Shown piece after piece: positions 24,838 to 34,030 of a stretch of DNA of 64,000 nt. The notes beneath the pieces are model-generated. The model did no database searches, had not been told where the DNA came from, and saw nothing but the letters and a program-made list of their open reading frames with translations. The DNA is from Atopobiaceae bacterium (GTDB taxonomy: Bacteria; Actinomycetota; Coriobacteriia; Coriobacteriales; Atopobiaceae). The stretch covers positions 888,902-952,901 of the forward strand of contig JAKVOB010000001.1 of NCBI GenBank assembly GCA_022483015.1, written 5' to 3'. The first letter of the stretch is position 1. Each line of letters opens with the position of its first letter. The translations under genes were made by a program, and so were the position numbers.

Positions 24838-25590
24838 GTGTCGGATTTCGAGAGGTCGGACTCCTCCCTGCTCTACGTGCAGGTCTCCGACTACGTGCGC
24901 GAGAAGATCTACTCCAAGGAGTGGGGCGTGGACGACCGCATCCCCTCCGAGCACGAGCTCATGGCCATGCTGCACCTCTCGCGCGGGACGGTGCAGAAGG
25001 GTATTCGCACCCTCGTGGACGAGGGGCTGCTCGTGCAGCAGCGCGGTCGCGGCACCTTCGTGACGCAGCCGGTCATGGCGCGTCCCTCGTCGAACAGCCT
25101 GCTCTCGTTCGCCGAGTCGATGAGCGTGCAGGGCATACCCTTCGAGACGCACGTGGTCGAGCGTTCCATCGAGACCGCCGGCAAGGCGTGCGCCTGGCAG
25201 CTCGGCATCGAGCGTGGGTCCTCCTACCTCTACCTGGCGCGCGTCCGTGAGGTCTTCGGCGAGCCGGTCATGTGCATCGAGAGCCACCTCAACATCGAGG
25301 CCATCCCCGACCTGGTCGATGCCGACTTCGAGCACGAGGGGCTCTTCTCGGCGGTGGAGCGGTGCAGCGGAAGGTCGATCGGCAGGTCCGAGATGGTCTA
25401 CTCGGCCCGTGCCTGCGGCAAGAAGCGCGGGGCCTGGCTCCGCTGCGACGAGCATGCGCCGGTGCTCGACCTCGACCAGCTGGTCCGCCTCGACGACGGG
25501 ACCCCCTTCGAGTGGGGCAGCGTCTGGCTCCCGGCGAACCGCTGTGTCATCAGCTCGGCCACCGAGCGCAGCGAGGGCAGTCGGCGCTAG
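24838..25590 (+). CDS. GntR family (HutC/UTRA) regulator
   Basis: A 250-residue regulator: winged helix (LLYVQVSDYVREKIYSKEW, IPSEHELMAMLHLSRGTVQ) and a UTRA effector domain (YLYLARVREVFGEPVMCIES). The GTG at 24838 is preferred because GAGAGGAG precedes it; the frame is open far upstream but without codon character. It is divergent from the HepT/MNT-like gene and lies upstream of the GH13 enzyme gene, so an alpha-glucoside regulator of TreR type is plausible. Confidence 0.85.
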   Translation: MSDFERSDSSLLYVQVSDYVREKIYSKEWGVDDRIPSEHELMAMLHLSRGTVQKGIRTLVDEGLLVQQRGRGTFVTQPVMARPSSNSLLSFAESMSVQGIPFETHVVERSIETAGKACAWQLGIERGSSYLYLARVREVFGEPVMCIESHLNIEAIPDLVDADFEHEGLFSAVERCSGRSIGRSEMVYSARACGKKRGAWLRCDEHAPVLDLDQLVRLDDGTPFEWGSVWLPANRCVISSATERSEGSRR

Positions 25591-25719
25591 TATCCGGCGT
25601 GCTGACCCGAATGGCAGGGACCGGTGCCATCCAGATGTCCTGGGCGCCGTTGGGGGGTCTCCTCGCACGTGCGTGTCCCAGCCTGCTAGGGTTGGGCCAT
25701 TCGCGACCAAGGGGGTCCC

Positions 25720-27063
25720 ATGTCTGACATCGAATGGTTCGAGGATGCGGTCGTCTACCAGGTCTATCCGCTGGGATGTTGCGGTGCCCCCTGGGAGCAG
25801 GACTGCCAGCTGGAGCATCGCCTGCCAAGGCTCGCCCAGCCCGCCTGGGTCGACCATCTCAAGTCCCTCGGTGTGGACTGCCTGCTGCTGAACCCTGTGT
25901 TCGCGAGCGGGAGCCATGGCTATGACACCTCTGACTACCTCACCGTCGATCCCCGTCTGGGCACCAACGACGACCTTCGTGACCTGGTGGCCACCTACCA
26001 CGAGGCCGGCATCAGGGTCATGCTTGACGGGGTGTTCAACCATGCGGGCAGGGGCTTCGCGCCCTTTCGGGACGTGCTGGCCAGCCGCGAGCAGAGCCGC
26101 TACCGTGACTGGTTCAACATCTCGTTCGACGGCGACGACGGCTATGGCGACGGCCTGTGGTACGAGGACTGGGAGGGCGCCGGTGACCTCGTCAAGCTCA
26201 ACCTGGGAAACGACGAGGTCAAGAACTACCTCTATGACGTCGTGCGGCGCTGGGTCGCCGACTATGACATCGATGGCCTTCGTCTTGACGTCGCCTACTG
26301 CCTCGACCTGGGGTTCCTCTGGGGTCTGCGTGACCTCGCCAACGAGGTGAAGCCGGGGTTCGTCCTCATGGGCGAGACCATGTTCGGCGACTACAACACA
26401 TGGATGGGCGAGCACGGCTGCCACTCCGTGACGAACTACGAGTGCTACAAGGGCCTGTGGTCAGCCGTGGCGAACAAGAACCTCCCCGAGGTCACCTACG
26501 CCTTCAAGCGCCAGTCGGGCACCGACCCGTGGTGCCTCTACACAGGTGCGCACCTCTTCGACTTCCTCGAGAACCACGACGTCGACCGCATCGCCACCAA
26601 GCTCGCCGACGCGCCACAGAAGCTCGCGCCGCTCTATGGCCTGCTCTATGGGATGCCCGGCATCCCGTGCCTCTACTATGGCGGCGAATGGGGCGTCGAG
26701 GGTGCCAAGCTCCCCGGCGACCATGAGCTTCGCCCTGCCTTCGACGTGCCTGGCGAGAATGACCTCACGACTTGGCTCAGGCGGCTGGGCACCGCCTACC
26801 ATACGACGCGTGCCCTTGCCCAAGGCGGCTACCAGGAGGTCCTGGTCCAGCCCGAGTGCTGCGTCTTCGAGCGCCTGGTCGATGACGAGTGCGGCCGCGA
26901 GCGCGTGCTCGTGGCCGTGAACATCGCCGATGAGCCTGTGCACCTCGACTTCGACGCGGGTTGTGGCCAGGCGACCGACCTCATCACCGGCGAGCTCCAT
27001 GACTTCGGCGGCGGCTCGGACCTCGAGCCCTGCTCCTGCCACTTCTGGCTCTGCGAGCGGTAG
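25720..27063 (+). CDS. GH13 alpha-glycosidase (neopullulanase/maltodextrin glucosidase-like)
   Basis: A 447-residue intracellular alpha-amylase family enzyme without signal peptide. The catalytic triad is visible: Asp190 in GLRLDVAY, Glu219 in LMGETMFGD and Asp287 in LENHDVDRI; region I is DGVFNHAG. It starts directly with the barrel (VVYQVYPLGCCGAP) and lacks the N-terminal domain of classic neopullulanases. Likely substrates are imported malto-oligosaccharides. AAGGGGG precedes the ATG. It follows a GntR gene. Confidence 0.87.
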   Translation: MSDIEWFEDAVVYQVYPLGCCGAPWEQDCQLEHRLPRLAQPAWVDHLKSLGVDCLLLNPVFASGSHGYDTSDYLTVDPRLGTNDDLRDLVATYHEAGIRVMLDGVFNHAGRGFAPFRDVLASREQSRYRDWFNISFDGDDGYGDGLWYEDWEGAGDLVKLNLGNDEVKNYLYDVVRRWVADYDIDGLRLDVAYCLDLGFLWGLRDLANEVKPGFVLMGETMFGDYNTWMGEHGCHSVTNYECYKGLWSAVANKNLPEVTYAFKRQSGTDPWCLYTGAHLFDFLENHDVDRIATKLADAPQKLAPLYGLLYGMPGIPCLYYGGEWGVEGAKLPGDHELRPAFDVPGENDLTTWLRRLGTAYHTTRALAQGGYQEVLVQPECCVFERLVDDECGRERVLVAVNIADEPVHLDFDAGCGQATDLITGELHDFGGGSDLEPCSCHFWLCER

Positions 27064-27110
27064 CTTCGCAGCGGGACCCGCCGCCATCCGCATCTGGGAT
27101 CGGTATGGAA

Positions 27111-27190
27111 GAAGCCCCGGCCCTCCAAAGCGAGCATCCCGCAGCCGCGCAAGGCACGGCGAGGACGCGAACGTGGAGGACCGGGGCTTC
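27111..27190. terminator. long-stem terminator between the convergent GH13 and pyk genes
   Basis: Sixteen-base arms (27111-27126 and 27175-27190) pair with a single mismatch around a 48-base loop. The GAAGCCCC...GGGGCTTC edge is the same as in the galT terminator. On the minus strand a CTTCTTCC tail follows, so it mainly serves pyk. Confidence 0.6.
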
Positions 27191-27212
27191 GAACGTTCGG
27201 TTACGTGCGGAC

Positions 27213-28661
27213 CTACTGGACCTGCGACACCATGACCATGTTGGTGGAGGTGACGTAGTCGCCCTGCTTGGGGCTGGTCTGCGGGTCGCCGGCGGTCACG
27301 ACGACCATGTCGCCCGTATCCGCGAGGCCCTTGGACTTGGCCAGCTTGAGCGAGCCGTAGATGACGTCGGACAGGGTGCCGCGCGTGTCGGCCTTGAGGC
27401 AGGTGACGCCCCAGTAGAACGAGCACTTGCGTACGGTGACCGCGCTCTCGGAGACGGCGACGACAGGCAGGCTCGGACGGAAGTTGGAGATGAGGCGAGC
27501 CGTGCGCCCGGTCGTGGTCGGGGCGACGATGCACTTGGCGTCGACGCGCTCGGCGGTGGTGACGGCAGCGAAGCCGATGGCTCCGTTGACGTTCTTCACG
27601 AGGTCGCCGCGGTCGTGGTACTCGGTGCGCTCCTCGAGGTACTTCTCGGTCTCGACGCAGACGGCTGCCATGGTATGGACGGCCTCGACCGGGTACTTGC
27701 CGGCCGCGGTCTCGCCGGAGAGCATGACGCAGTCCGTGCCGTCATAGACGGCGTTGGCGACGTCGGTGACCTCGGCGCGCGTCGGGCGCGGGTTGCGAAT
27801 CATGGAGTCGAGCATCTGCGTGGCGGTGATGACGGGCTTGTAGGCCTCGTTGCACTTGCGGATCATGGCCTTCTGAAGGTGCGGGACCTCCTCGGCCGGG
27901 ACCTCGACGCCCAGGTCGCCGCGGGCGACCATGATGCCGGAGGCCGCGTCGAGGATCTCGTCGAAGTTCTTGACGCCCATGGCGCACTCGATCTTGGGGT
28001 AGATCGAGACGCGCGGGCAGCCGTGGTCGGCGCAGATCTTGCGGATCTCGCGCACGCCGGCGGCGTCACGGATGAACGAGGCGGCGATGGCGTCGATGCC
28101 CTGGGTGCAGCCGAAGACGATGTCGTCGATGTCCTGCTCGGTGACGGCAGGCAGGCCGATGTTGACGTTGGGGACGTTGACGCCCTTCTTCTCGCCGAGG
28201 TCGCCGCCGTTGGTGACGACGCAGCTCATGTCGGTGCCGTCGACGCTCTCGACCTCAAGGCCGATGAGGCCGTCGTCGATGAGGATGACGGAACCCTTCT
28301 CGACCTCGTTGGGAAGGTTCTTGTAGTCGAGCGAGAAGCGCTGCGCGTTGCCGGTGACGTCGTCATCGGTGGTCACGATGACCTTCTGGCCGGTCTCGAG
28401 CGTGACCTTGTTGCCGCCCTCGAGGAGTCCGGTGCGGACCTCGGGGCCCTTGGTGTCGAGCAGGATGGCGACGTTGGCGCCGAGCTCGTCAGAGATCTTG
28501 CGGACGCGGGCCATGCCGGCCTTGTGGTACTCATGGCTGCCGTGCGAGAAGTTGAAGCGGGCGACGTTCATGCCAGACTTGATGAGCTCGCGCAGGACGT
28601 CCTCGTCCTCGGTGGACGGTCCCATCGTGCAGACGATCTTCGTCCTCTTGATTTGCTGCAT
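27213..28661 (-). CDS. pyk: pyruvate kinase
   Basis: Transfers phosphate from phosphoenolpyruvate to ADP, the last step of glycolysis. The 482-residue protein shows RTKIVCTMGPS at the start, NFSHG, LLDTKGPEVRTG, the catalytic stretch YPKIECAMGVKNFDEIL, MVARGDLGVEV and the PYKTATQMLDSM-like segment KPVITATQMLDSM. The C-terminal regulatory domain ends in SPKQGDYVTSTN. There is no extra PEP-utiliser domain. It is a single-gene unit on the minus strand. Confidence 0.96.
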   Translation of the reverse strand: MQQIKRTKIVCTMGPSTEDEDVLRELIKSGMNVARFNFSHGSHEYHKAGMARVRKISDELGANVAILLDTKGPEVRTGLLEGGNKVTLETGQKVIVTTDDDVTGNAQRFSLDYKNLPNEVEKGSVILIDDGLIGLEVESVDGTDMSCVVTNGGDLGEKKGVNVPNVNIGLPAVTEQDIDDIVFGCTQGIDAIAASFIRDAAGVREIRKICADHGCPRVSIYPKIECAMGVKNFDEILDAASGIMVARGDLGVEVPAEEVPHLQKAMIRKCNEAYKPVITATQMLDSMIRNPRPTRAEVTDVANAVYDGTDCVMLSGETAAGKYPVEAVHTMAAVCVETEKYLEERTEYHDRGDLVKNVNGAIGFAAVTTAERVDAKCIVAPTTTGRTARLISNFRPSLPVVAVSESAVTVRKCSFYWGVTCLKADTRGTLSDVIYGSLKLAKSKGLADTGDMVVVTAGDPQTSPKQGDYVTSTNMVMVSQVQ

Positions 28662-28747
28662 GTTCTGAATCCTCTTTCTCTCTTCGTTCCCCGGTCTTAT
28701 ATATGTTCCGGGCGCTTATGGGTGACGCTATCTCGAGCCGTCCGGAC

Positions 28748-29752
28748 CTAGCAGACGACGTTGGGTTTCGCGATCTCCTTGCCCGCTGCGAAGTTCGCGG
28801 CGTTGGTGAGCGTGACCTGCGCGATCTGGCCCAGGGCCTCGCGCGTGAAGAAGGCCTGGTGGCTCGTCATGACGACGTTGGGGAAGGAGCAGAGGCGCGC
28901 GGTGACGGAGTCGACGATCTCGCCGGAGCGGTTCTGGTAGACGTTGGCCGTCTCCTCCTCGTAGACGTCGAGGCCTGCGGCGCCGATCTTGCCTGAGACG
29001 ATGCCGCGGATGAGGGCCTGCGTGTCGACGAGGCCGCCGCGGCCGGTGTTCACGAAGATGACGCCCTTCTTCATCTTGTCGATGGCGGTGTCATCGATCA
29101 TGTGGTAGCTGTCCTCGTTGAGGAATGCGTGCAGCGAGATGAAGTCACTGCGGCGATAGAGCTCGTCGTAGTCGACGTACTCGTCGACTACGTGCTCCTC
29201 GTCCACGAGCTTCTGGTTGGGGTACAGGTCGCTTCCCAGCACGTGCATGCCGTAGCCCTTGCAGATGCGGCACAGCGCCGCGCCGATGCGGCCGGTGCCG
29301 ATGATGCCGGCGGTCTTGCCGTGGAGCGTCTCGCCCACGAGGCCGTTGAGGGAGAAGTTGTTCTCGCGGACGCGGATGTAGCCCTTGTGGATGCGGCGGT
29401 TGGCGCACTGGCCCAGTGCCATGGCGTGCTCGGCGATGGCCTCGGGGGAGTAGCCGGGGACGCGGACCACGGTGATGCCGAGGTCCTTGGCCACGGGAAC
29501 GTTCACGGCGTCGAAGCCGGCGCAGCGCATGAGGACGAGGTTGATGTCGAAGCCCTTGAGGATCTCGAGCGTCATGGCCGAGACGTCGTGGTTCACGAAG
29601 GCGCAGACCGCGTCATAGCCGCGGGCGAGGGCTGCCGTCATGGGGTTCAGGCCGGTCTCGGTGTAGTCGATCTTGATGCCGGGGAAGTCGGCAATCTCGG
29701 CGTCGAACGACTCCTTGTCGTAGCTCTCGGCACCGTAGAATAGAATCTTCAT
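28748..29752 (-). CDS. D-lactate dehydrogenase-like 2-hydroxyacid dehydrogenase
   Basis: NAD-dependent reduction of pyruvate to D-lactate, or of a similar 2-ketoacid. The 334-residue protein has the NAD loop GIIGTGRIGAALCRICKG near residue 147, NTGRGGLVDTQAL, the catalytic Arg in LMRCAGFDAVN, and a late His in MTSHQAFFT. These match LdhA/VanH-type D-lactate dehydrogenases. The ATG at 29752 begins MKILFYGAESYD, the usual family start. Its neighbour pyk supplies its substrate; the two genes face the same way but are 87 bp apart. Confidence 0.9.
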   Translation of the reverse strand: MKILFYGAESYDKESFDAEIADFPGIKIDYTETGLNPMTAALARGYDAVCAFVNHDVSAMTLEILKGFDINLVLMRCAGFDAVNVPVAKDLGITVVRVPGYSPEAIAEHAMALGQCANRRIHKGYIRVRENNFSLNGLVGETLHGKTAGIIGTGRIGAALCRICKGYGMHVLGSDLYPNQKLVDEEHVVDEYVDYDELYRRSDFISLHAFLNEDSYHMIDDTAIDKMKKGVIFVNTGRGGLVDTQALIRGIVSGKIGAAGLDVYEEETANVYQNRSGEIVDSVTARLCSFPNVVMTSHQAFFTREALGQIAQVTLTNAANFAAGKEIAKPNVVC

Positions 29753-30030
29753 GCAGCTATGCTCCCAAAATCGTGATGGTCGGTCGGGACGTGCCATGGT
29801 GTATGGGCACCGTCCCCCTACATATTCTCAAACGTTCATAGTCTATCGCAGAACCGGACATGGCGGGTTCTGCGACATCGTCCGTAACAAAGTGGACAAA
29901 TACCAGGTGACAGGGCGAGAAGAACCGATTCTGCCCGTCGCTTGACCACAACCTGGCGGTCAACCTTTTCCAACCTTTTTTGTGGCTCGGGGGTGCGGGT
30001 TGCCGGCGCGGGTATGATAGGTGGGTCACT
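29753..30030. promoter_or_regulatory. gap between ldh (-) and the P-type ATPase leader (+), with a 10-bp inverted repeat
   Basis: No gene is seen. TCGCAGAACC (29846-29855) and GGTTCTGCGA (29866-29875) form a perfect inverted repeat with a 10-base centre, about 95 bp upstream of the ldh start; it could be an operator. It does not match the Rex consensus. TATGAT at 30013-30018 may be a -10 box for the ATPase, but no -35 box fits. Confidence 0.4.
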
Positions 30031-30121
30031 GCAAGGCCTGGCATGAGCCTTGGTGAGCCCTTGCCCCACTCCCGGGGAATTATGATCGGGCACCGATGTG
30101 CCGGGCGAACAACCCCGGGAG
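30031..30121 (+). promoter_or_regulatory. structured leader sequestering the ATPase ribosome-binding site
   Basis: Two stems can form: GCAAGG (30031-30036) with CCTTGC (30059-30064), and CTCCCGGGG (30069-30077) with CCCCGGGAG (30113-30121). The second stem contains the Shine-Dalgarno GGGAGGG (30117-30123) of the ATPase gene. This is the layout of a translational riboswitch or thermosensor-like element; I do not recognise a known class. Confidence 0.45.
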
Positions 30122-30127
30122 GGAACC

Positions 30128-32839
30128 GTGAAGGAATACCTAGAGGCGTCCGACGACGTCCTCGCAGCGTGCAAGAGCGACGCCGAGAACGGCCTCACGT
30201 CCGACGAGGCAGCAAGGCGCCTGTCCGAGAACGGCCCCAACAAGCTCGACGAGGCCAAGAAGGACCCGATCTGGAAGCGCCTGCTCGCCCAGATGGCCGA
30301 CCCCATGATCATCATGCTGCTCGTGGCTGCCGTGATCTCGGCCGTAACCGGCATGGCCCAGGGCGACGGCGACTTCGCCGACGTCGTCATCATCCTGTTC
30401 GTGGTCGTGGTGAACGCCGTGCTCGGCGTGGTCCAGGAGAGCAAGGCCGAGGAGGCCCTCGAGGCGCTCCAGGAGATGAGCGGTGCGACCTCCAAGGTCG
30501 TCCGTGATGGCTCGCAGCTCGAGGTCAAGTCCCAGGACCTCGTGGTCGGCGACGTCATCGTGCTCGAGGCGGGCGACGCCGTCCCCGCCGACTGCCGCTT
30601 CATCGAGTCAGCCACCTGCAAGGTCGAGGAGTCCGCGCTGACGGGCGAGTCCGTGCCCGTCGAGAAGCACGTCGAGCCCGTGGCGATCCCCGACGAGGCC
30701 GACGACGTCCCCCTGGGTGACCGCAGGAACATGTGCTACATGGGCTCCGTCGTGGTCTACGGTCGCGGTCGTGCCGTGGTCGTGGCCACCGGCATGAGGA
30801 CCGAGATGGGCAAGATCGCCGACTCCATCACGCAGGCCACCGAGGAGCTCACACCGCTCCAGGTCAAGCTCGCCGAGCTCTCGAAGGTCCTCACCATCCT
30901 CGTGTGCGTCATCTGCGCCGTCATCTTCGGCGTGGGCTTCCTGAAGCACGGTGCCGAGTTCCTCTCGCAGCCCGAGCTCATCCTCGACACCTTCATGGTG
31001 GCCGTGTCGCTCGCCGTGGCCGCCATCCCCGAGGGCCTCGTGGCCGTGGTCACGATCGTGCTCTCCATCGGCGTCACGAAGATGAGCCACCACAACGCCA
31101 TCATCCGCAAGCTCACCGCCGTCGAGACCCTGGGCTGCACGCAGCTCATCTGCTCGGACAAGACGGGCACGCTCACCCAGAACAAGATGACGGTCATGCA
31201 CCACTACACGCAGAACAGGGACAGCCTCGTGACCACGATGGCGCTGTGCTGCGACGCCAAGTGGGACGACGCCGAGGGCAAGGCCCAGGGCGAGCCCACC
31301 GAGGCGGCCCTCGTGGCCGATGCCGCCAAGCACGGCTTCACCACGCGCGAGCTCGACGACGACAACCCCCGCACCGGGGAGGCGCCCTTCGACTCCGGGC
31401 GCAAGATGATGAGCGTGGTCAACCTCGACGAGCGCGGCCACTACGTCCAGCACACCAAGGGTGCGCCCGACGTCCTCCTCGCCCGCTGCACCAAGGTGCT
31501 CACCTCCGACGGCGAGGTCGACCTCACCGACGAGCTCCGTGCCAAGGTCATGGAGCACAACAAGTCCATGGCCGACGACGCCCTGCGCGTGATGGCCGCC
31601 GCACGGCGCGACCTCGGCACGGTCGAGCCTGCCAGCTACGAGGCGGCAGACCTCGAGCACGACCTCACCTTCGTGGGCCTCTCCGGCATGATCGACCCGG
31701 TCCGTCCCGAGGTGAAGGCCGCCATCGCCGAGGCCCATGGCGCCGGCATCCGCGTGGTCATGATCACGGGCGACCACATCGACACGGCCGTGGCCATCGC
31801 CAAGGAGCTCGGCATCATCACCGACCGCGCGCAGGCCACCACGGGGGCCGCCCTCGACCGCATGGACGACGAGGAGTTCTCGAGGCGCATCGCCGACTTC
31901 GGCGTCTACGCCCGCGTGCAGCCCGAGCACAAGGTCCGCATCGTCGAGACGTGGAAGGCCCACGACAAGGTCGTCGCCATGACGGGCGACGGCGTCAACG
32001 ACGCGCCCTCCATCAAGCGCGCCGACATCGGCATCGGCATGGGCATCACGGGCACCGACGTCACCAAGAACGTGGCCGACATGGTGCTGGCCGACGACAA
32101 CTTCGCCACCATCGTCTCGGCGGTGGAGGAGGGCCGGCGCATCTACGACAACATCAGGAAGGCCATCCAGTTCCTGCTGTCGTCCAACCTCGCCGAGGTC
32201 ATCGCCGTCTTCGTGGCGAGCCTCGTGGGCTTCACCATCCTCGAGCCCACGCACCTGCTCTGGATCAACCTCATCACGGACTGCTTCCCGGCGCTGGCGC
32301 TCGGCATGGAGGTCGCCGAGAGGGGCATCATGCAGCGCAGGCCTCGCGACAAGTCCGACGGCATCTTCGCTGGCGGCCTGGGCCTCGACTGCGCCTTCCA
32401 GGGCATCGTGATCGCCATCCTGACGCTCGTCTCGTACTTCATCGGCCACAACCTCGAGTATGGCACCATGGACATCTCGCAGGTCATCGCTGACCCCACG
32501 CTGGGCCGCGAGGGCATGACGATGGCGTTCCTCACGCTCTCGATGGTCGAGATGTTCCACTCGTTCAACATGCGTAGTCGCAGGCAGTCCATCTTCACCA
32601 TCCGTCACCAGAACGTGTGGCTCTGGGGTTCGTTGGCCTTGTCGCTGCTGCTCACCTGGTGCGTCATCGAGATCGACCCGATCGCGAACGCCTTCGGCTT
32701 CGCCGAGCTCAGCCTGTCGACCTATGGCGTGGCGATGCTGCTGGCCTTCATGGTCATCCCCATCAACGAGGTCTACAAGGCCGTCATGCGGCGCGTCGAG
32801 CGCGGGCGCAACGTCGTGGCGCCAGGGGATGCTGCCTAG
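30128..32839 (+). CDS. calcium-type cation-transporting P-type ATPase
   Basis: A 903-residue P-type ATPase of the P2 (SERCA/PMCA-like) group that exports or sequesters divalent cations. Order: N-terminal cation ATPase domain (TSDEAARRLSENGPNKL), actuator domain with the LTGES motif, PEGL ion-binding motif in AVAAIPEGL, phosphorylation Asp344 in CSDKTGTLTQNK, hinge MTGDGVNDAPSIKRADIG, and C-terminal helices. The GTG at 30128 is chosen for the GGGAGGG site; the frame remains open to GTG 30098. The PEGL motif supports Ca2+. rsgA starts right after its stop. Confidence 0.9.
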   Translation: MKEYLEASDDVLAACKSDAENGLTSDEAARRLSENGPNKLDEAKKDPIWKRLLAQMADPMIIMLLVAAVISAVTGMAQGDGDFADVVIILFVVVVNAVLGVVQESKAEEALEALQEMSGATSKVVRDGSQLEVKSQDLVVGDVIVLEAGDAVPADCRFIESATCKVEESALTGESVPVEKHVEPVAIPDEADDVPLGDRRNMCYMGSVVVYGRGRAVVVATGMRTEMGKIADSITQATEELTPLQVKLAELSKVLTILVCVICAVIFGVGFLKHGAEFLSQPELILDTFMVAVSLAVAAIPEGLVAVVTIVLSIGVTKMSHHNAIIRKLTAVETLGCTQLICSDKTGTLTQNKMTVMHHYTQNRDSLVTTMALCCDAKWDDAEGKAQGEPTEAALVADAAKHGFTTRELDDDNPRTGEAPFDSGRKMMSVVNLDERGHYVQHTKGAPDVLLARCTKVLTSDGEVDLTDELRAKVMEHNKSMADDALRVMAAARRDLGTVEPASYEAADLEHDLTFVGLSGMIDPVRPEVKAAIAEAHGAGIRVVMITGDHIDTAVAIAKELGIITDRAQATTGAALDRMDDEEFSRRIADFGVYARVQPEHKVRIVETWKAHDKVVAMTGDGVNDAPSIKRADIGIGMGITGTDVTKNVADMVLADDNFATIVSAVEEGRRIYDNIRKAIQFLLSSNLAEVIAVFVASLVGFTILEPTHLLWINLITDCFPALALGMEVAERGIMQRRPRDKSDGIFAGGLGLDCAFQGIVIAILTLVSYFIGHNLEYGTMDISQVIADPTLGREGMTMAFLTLSMVEMFHSFNMRSRRQSIFTIRHQNVWLWGSLALSLLLTWCVIEIDPIANAFGFAELSLSTYGVAMLLAFMVIPINEVYKAVMRRVERGRNVVAPGDAA

Positions 32840-34030
32840 GTGGCGCGTCGGCGCAACAAGCATGACCAGGGCGCGCGCTCGCGCGCACGCCACAGCGAGG
32901 GCGCAGGTGGGGCACAGGTTGCCCTGCCTGCGCTCTCCTCCCTTCTCGACGTCCCTCCCTTCGACGACCTCGCCAGCGACGCTGTCCAGCGGGCCGCGTT
33001 CGCCCAGGCGTGCGAGCGGGTCGTGCGAGAGTACGGAGTGGACGCCGACGAGCTCTGCATGGGGTGCGTCGTCCGTCTCGACCGGGGGTTCCCTGCGGTG
33101 GTGTGTGCCTCGGGGCTCATCCGGGCCGAGCATGCGGCGCGTCTCGCCAAGCTCGACGAGATCCGCCCTGCCGTGGGAGACTGGGTCGTCTGCCGGAGGC
33201 CTCCCGAGCACGACATGGGCGTGATCGAGGAGGTCCTGCCCCGCAGCTCCGAGCTGGCACGCTGGCGGGGAGGCACGCGTGGCGAGCGTCAGACGCTCGC
33301 TGCCAACGTGGACGTGGTCCTCGTGGCCCAGCAGCTGGGGGACCGGCCCCTCGCATGTGATCGCATCGTGCGCTCGGTGGTGGTGGCGCTCGATGGCGGT
33401 TCGGCCGTGGCCGTGGTGCTCACCAAGGCCGACCGTGCCGGGGCCCCTGGCCTCGAGCGTGACGCGTCGTTGGTACGGGAGGTACTGGGCGAGGGCGTAC
33501 CGGTGGTCGCCACGGCGGCCGGTGCCGATGACGCGTGTGACCTGGCCGATGCTGCAGCGCGCTCCGGTGCGGCCTGGGGCACGGATGCGGTCGCGGGTCT
33601 CGTGGGCCCTCGACGCGTGGGCGTGGTGCTGGGCGAGTCCGGCGCCGGCAAGTCGACGCTGCTGAACGCCCTCCTCGGCCATGAGGCACTCGAGGTCGGC
33701 GAGGTCCGCGGGCGTGACGACGCGGGCCGGCATACCACCGTCGCCCGGCGTATGGTGGCGCTTCCGCAGGGTGGGGTGATCGTGGACGCGCCGGGGCTCC
33801 GGAGCTTGCCGGTGCTCGGCCACGAGGAGGGGCTCTCGAGGGCCTTCCCGCTCGTCACCGAGGCGGCCGGGATGTGCCGCTTCCGCGACTGCACGCATAC
33901 CTCCGAGCCGGGATGTGCCGTGCTCGCGGCATGTGAGGCGGGGGAGTTCCCCCCGGCACGCCTCGAGGCCTATCGTGCCATCGCGGCCGAGATGGACCAT
34001 GCCCGCCGCATGCTCGACCCTGACGTGTAG
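32840..34030 (+). CDS. rsgA: ribosome small subunit-dependent GTPase A
   Basis: Circularly permuted GTPase that checks 30S subunit maturation. The 396-residue protein contains an OB-fold region (about 60-120), G4-like VLTKADRAG, G1 GESGAGKSTLLNALLG near residue 265, G3 DAPGLRS, and the zinc motif C-x4-C-x-H-x5-C (CRFRDCTHTSEPGC). The first 25 residues are basic and low complexity, a common extension. It begins at GTG immediately after the ATPase stop, so it is translated from the same message. Confidence 0.94.
   Translation: MARRRNKHDQGARSRARHSEGAGGAQVALPALSSLLDVPPFDDLASDAVQRAAFAQACERVVREYGVDADELCMGCVVRLDRGFPAVVCASGLIRAEHAARLAKLDEIRPAVGDWVVCRRPPEHDMGVIEEVLPRSSELARWRGGTRGERQTLAANVDVVLVAQQLGDRPLACDRIVRSVVVALDGGSAVAVVLTKADRAGAPGLERDASLVREVLGEGVPVVATAAGADDACDLADAAARSGAAWGTDAVAGLVGPRRVGVVLGESGAGKSTLLNALLGHEALEVGEVRGRDDAGRHTTVARRMVALPQGGVIVDAPGLRSLPVLGHEEGLSRAFPLVTEAAGMCRFRDCTHTSEPGCAVLAACEAGEFPPARLEAYRAIAAEMDHARRMLDPDV

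Noticed and set aside
29846..29875. Rex operator upstream of the lactate dehydrogenase-like gene
   Set aside because: The inverted repeat TCGCAGAACC does not fit the TTGTGA-N6-TCACAA consensus, so only an unspecific inverted repeat is reported.
30031..30121. yybP-ykoY or NiCo riboswitch
   Set aside because: The conserved loops of these classes are not found; only a sequestering stem is clear.
30608..34000. A frame of more than 1100 codons antisense to the ATPase and rsgA
   Set aside because: It covers two genes with intact catalytic motifs on the other strand; its composition is that of a codon shadow.
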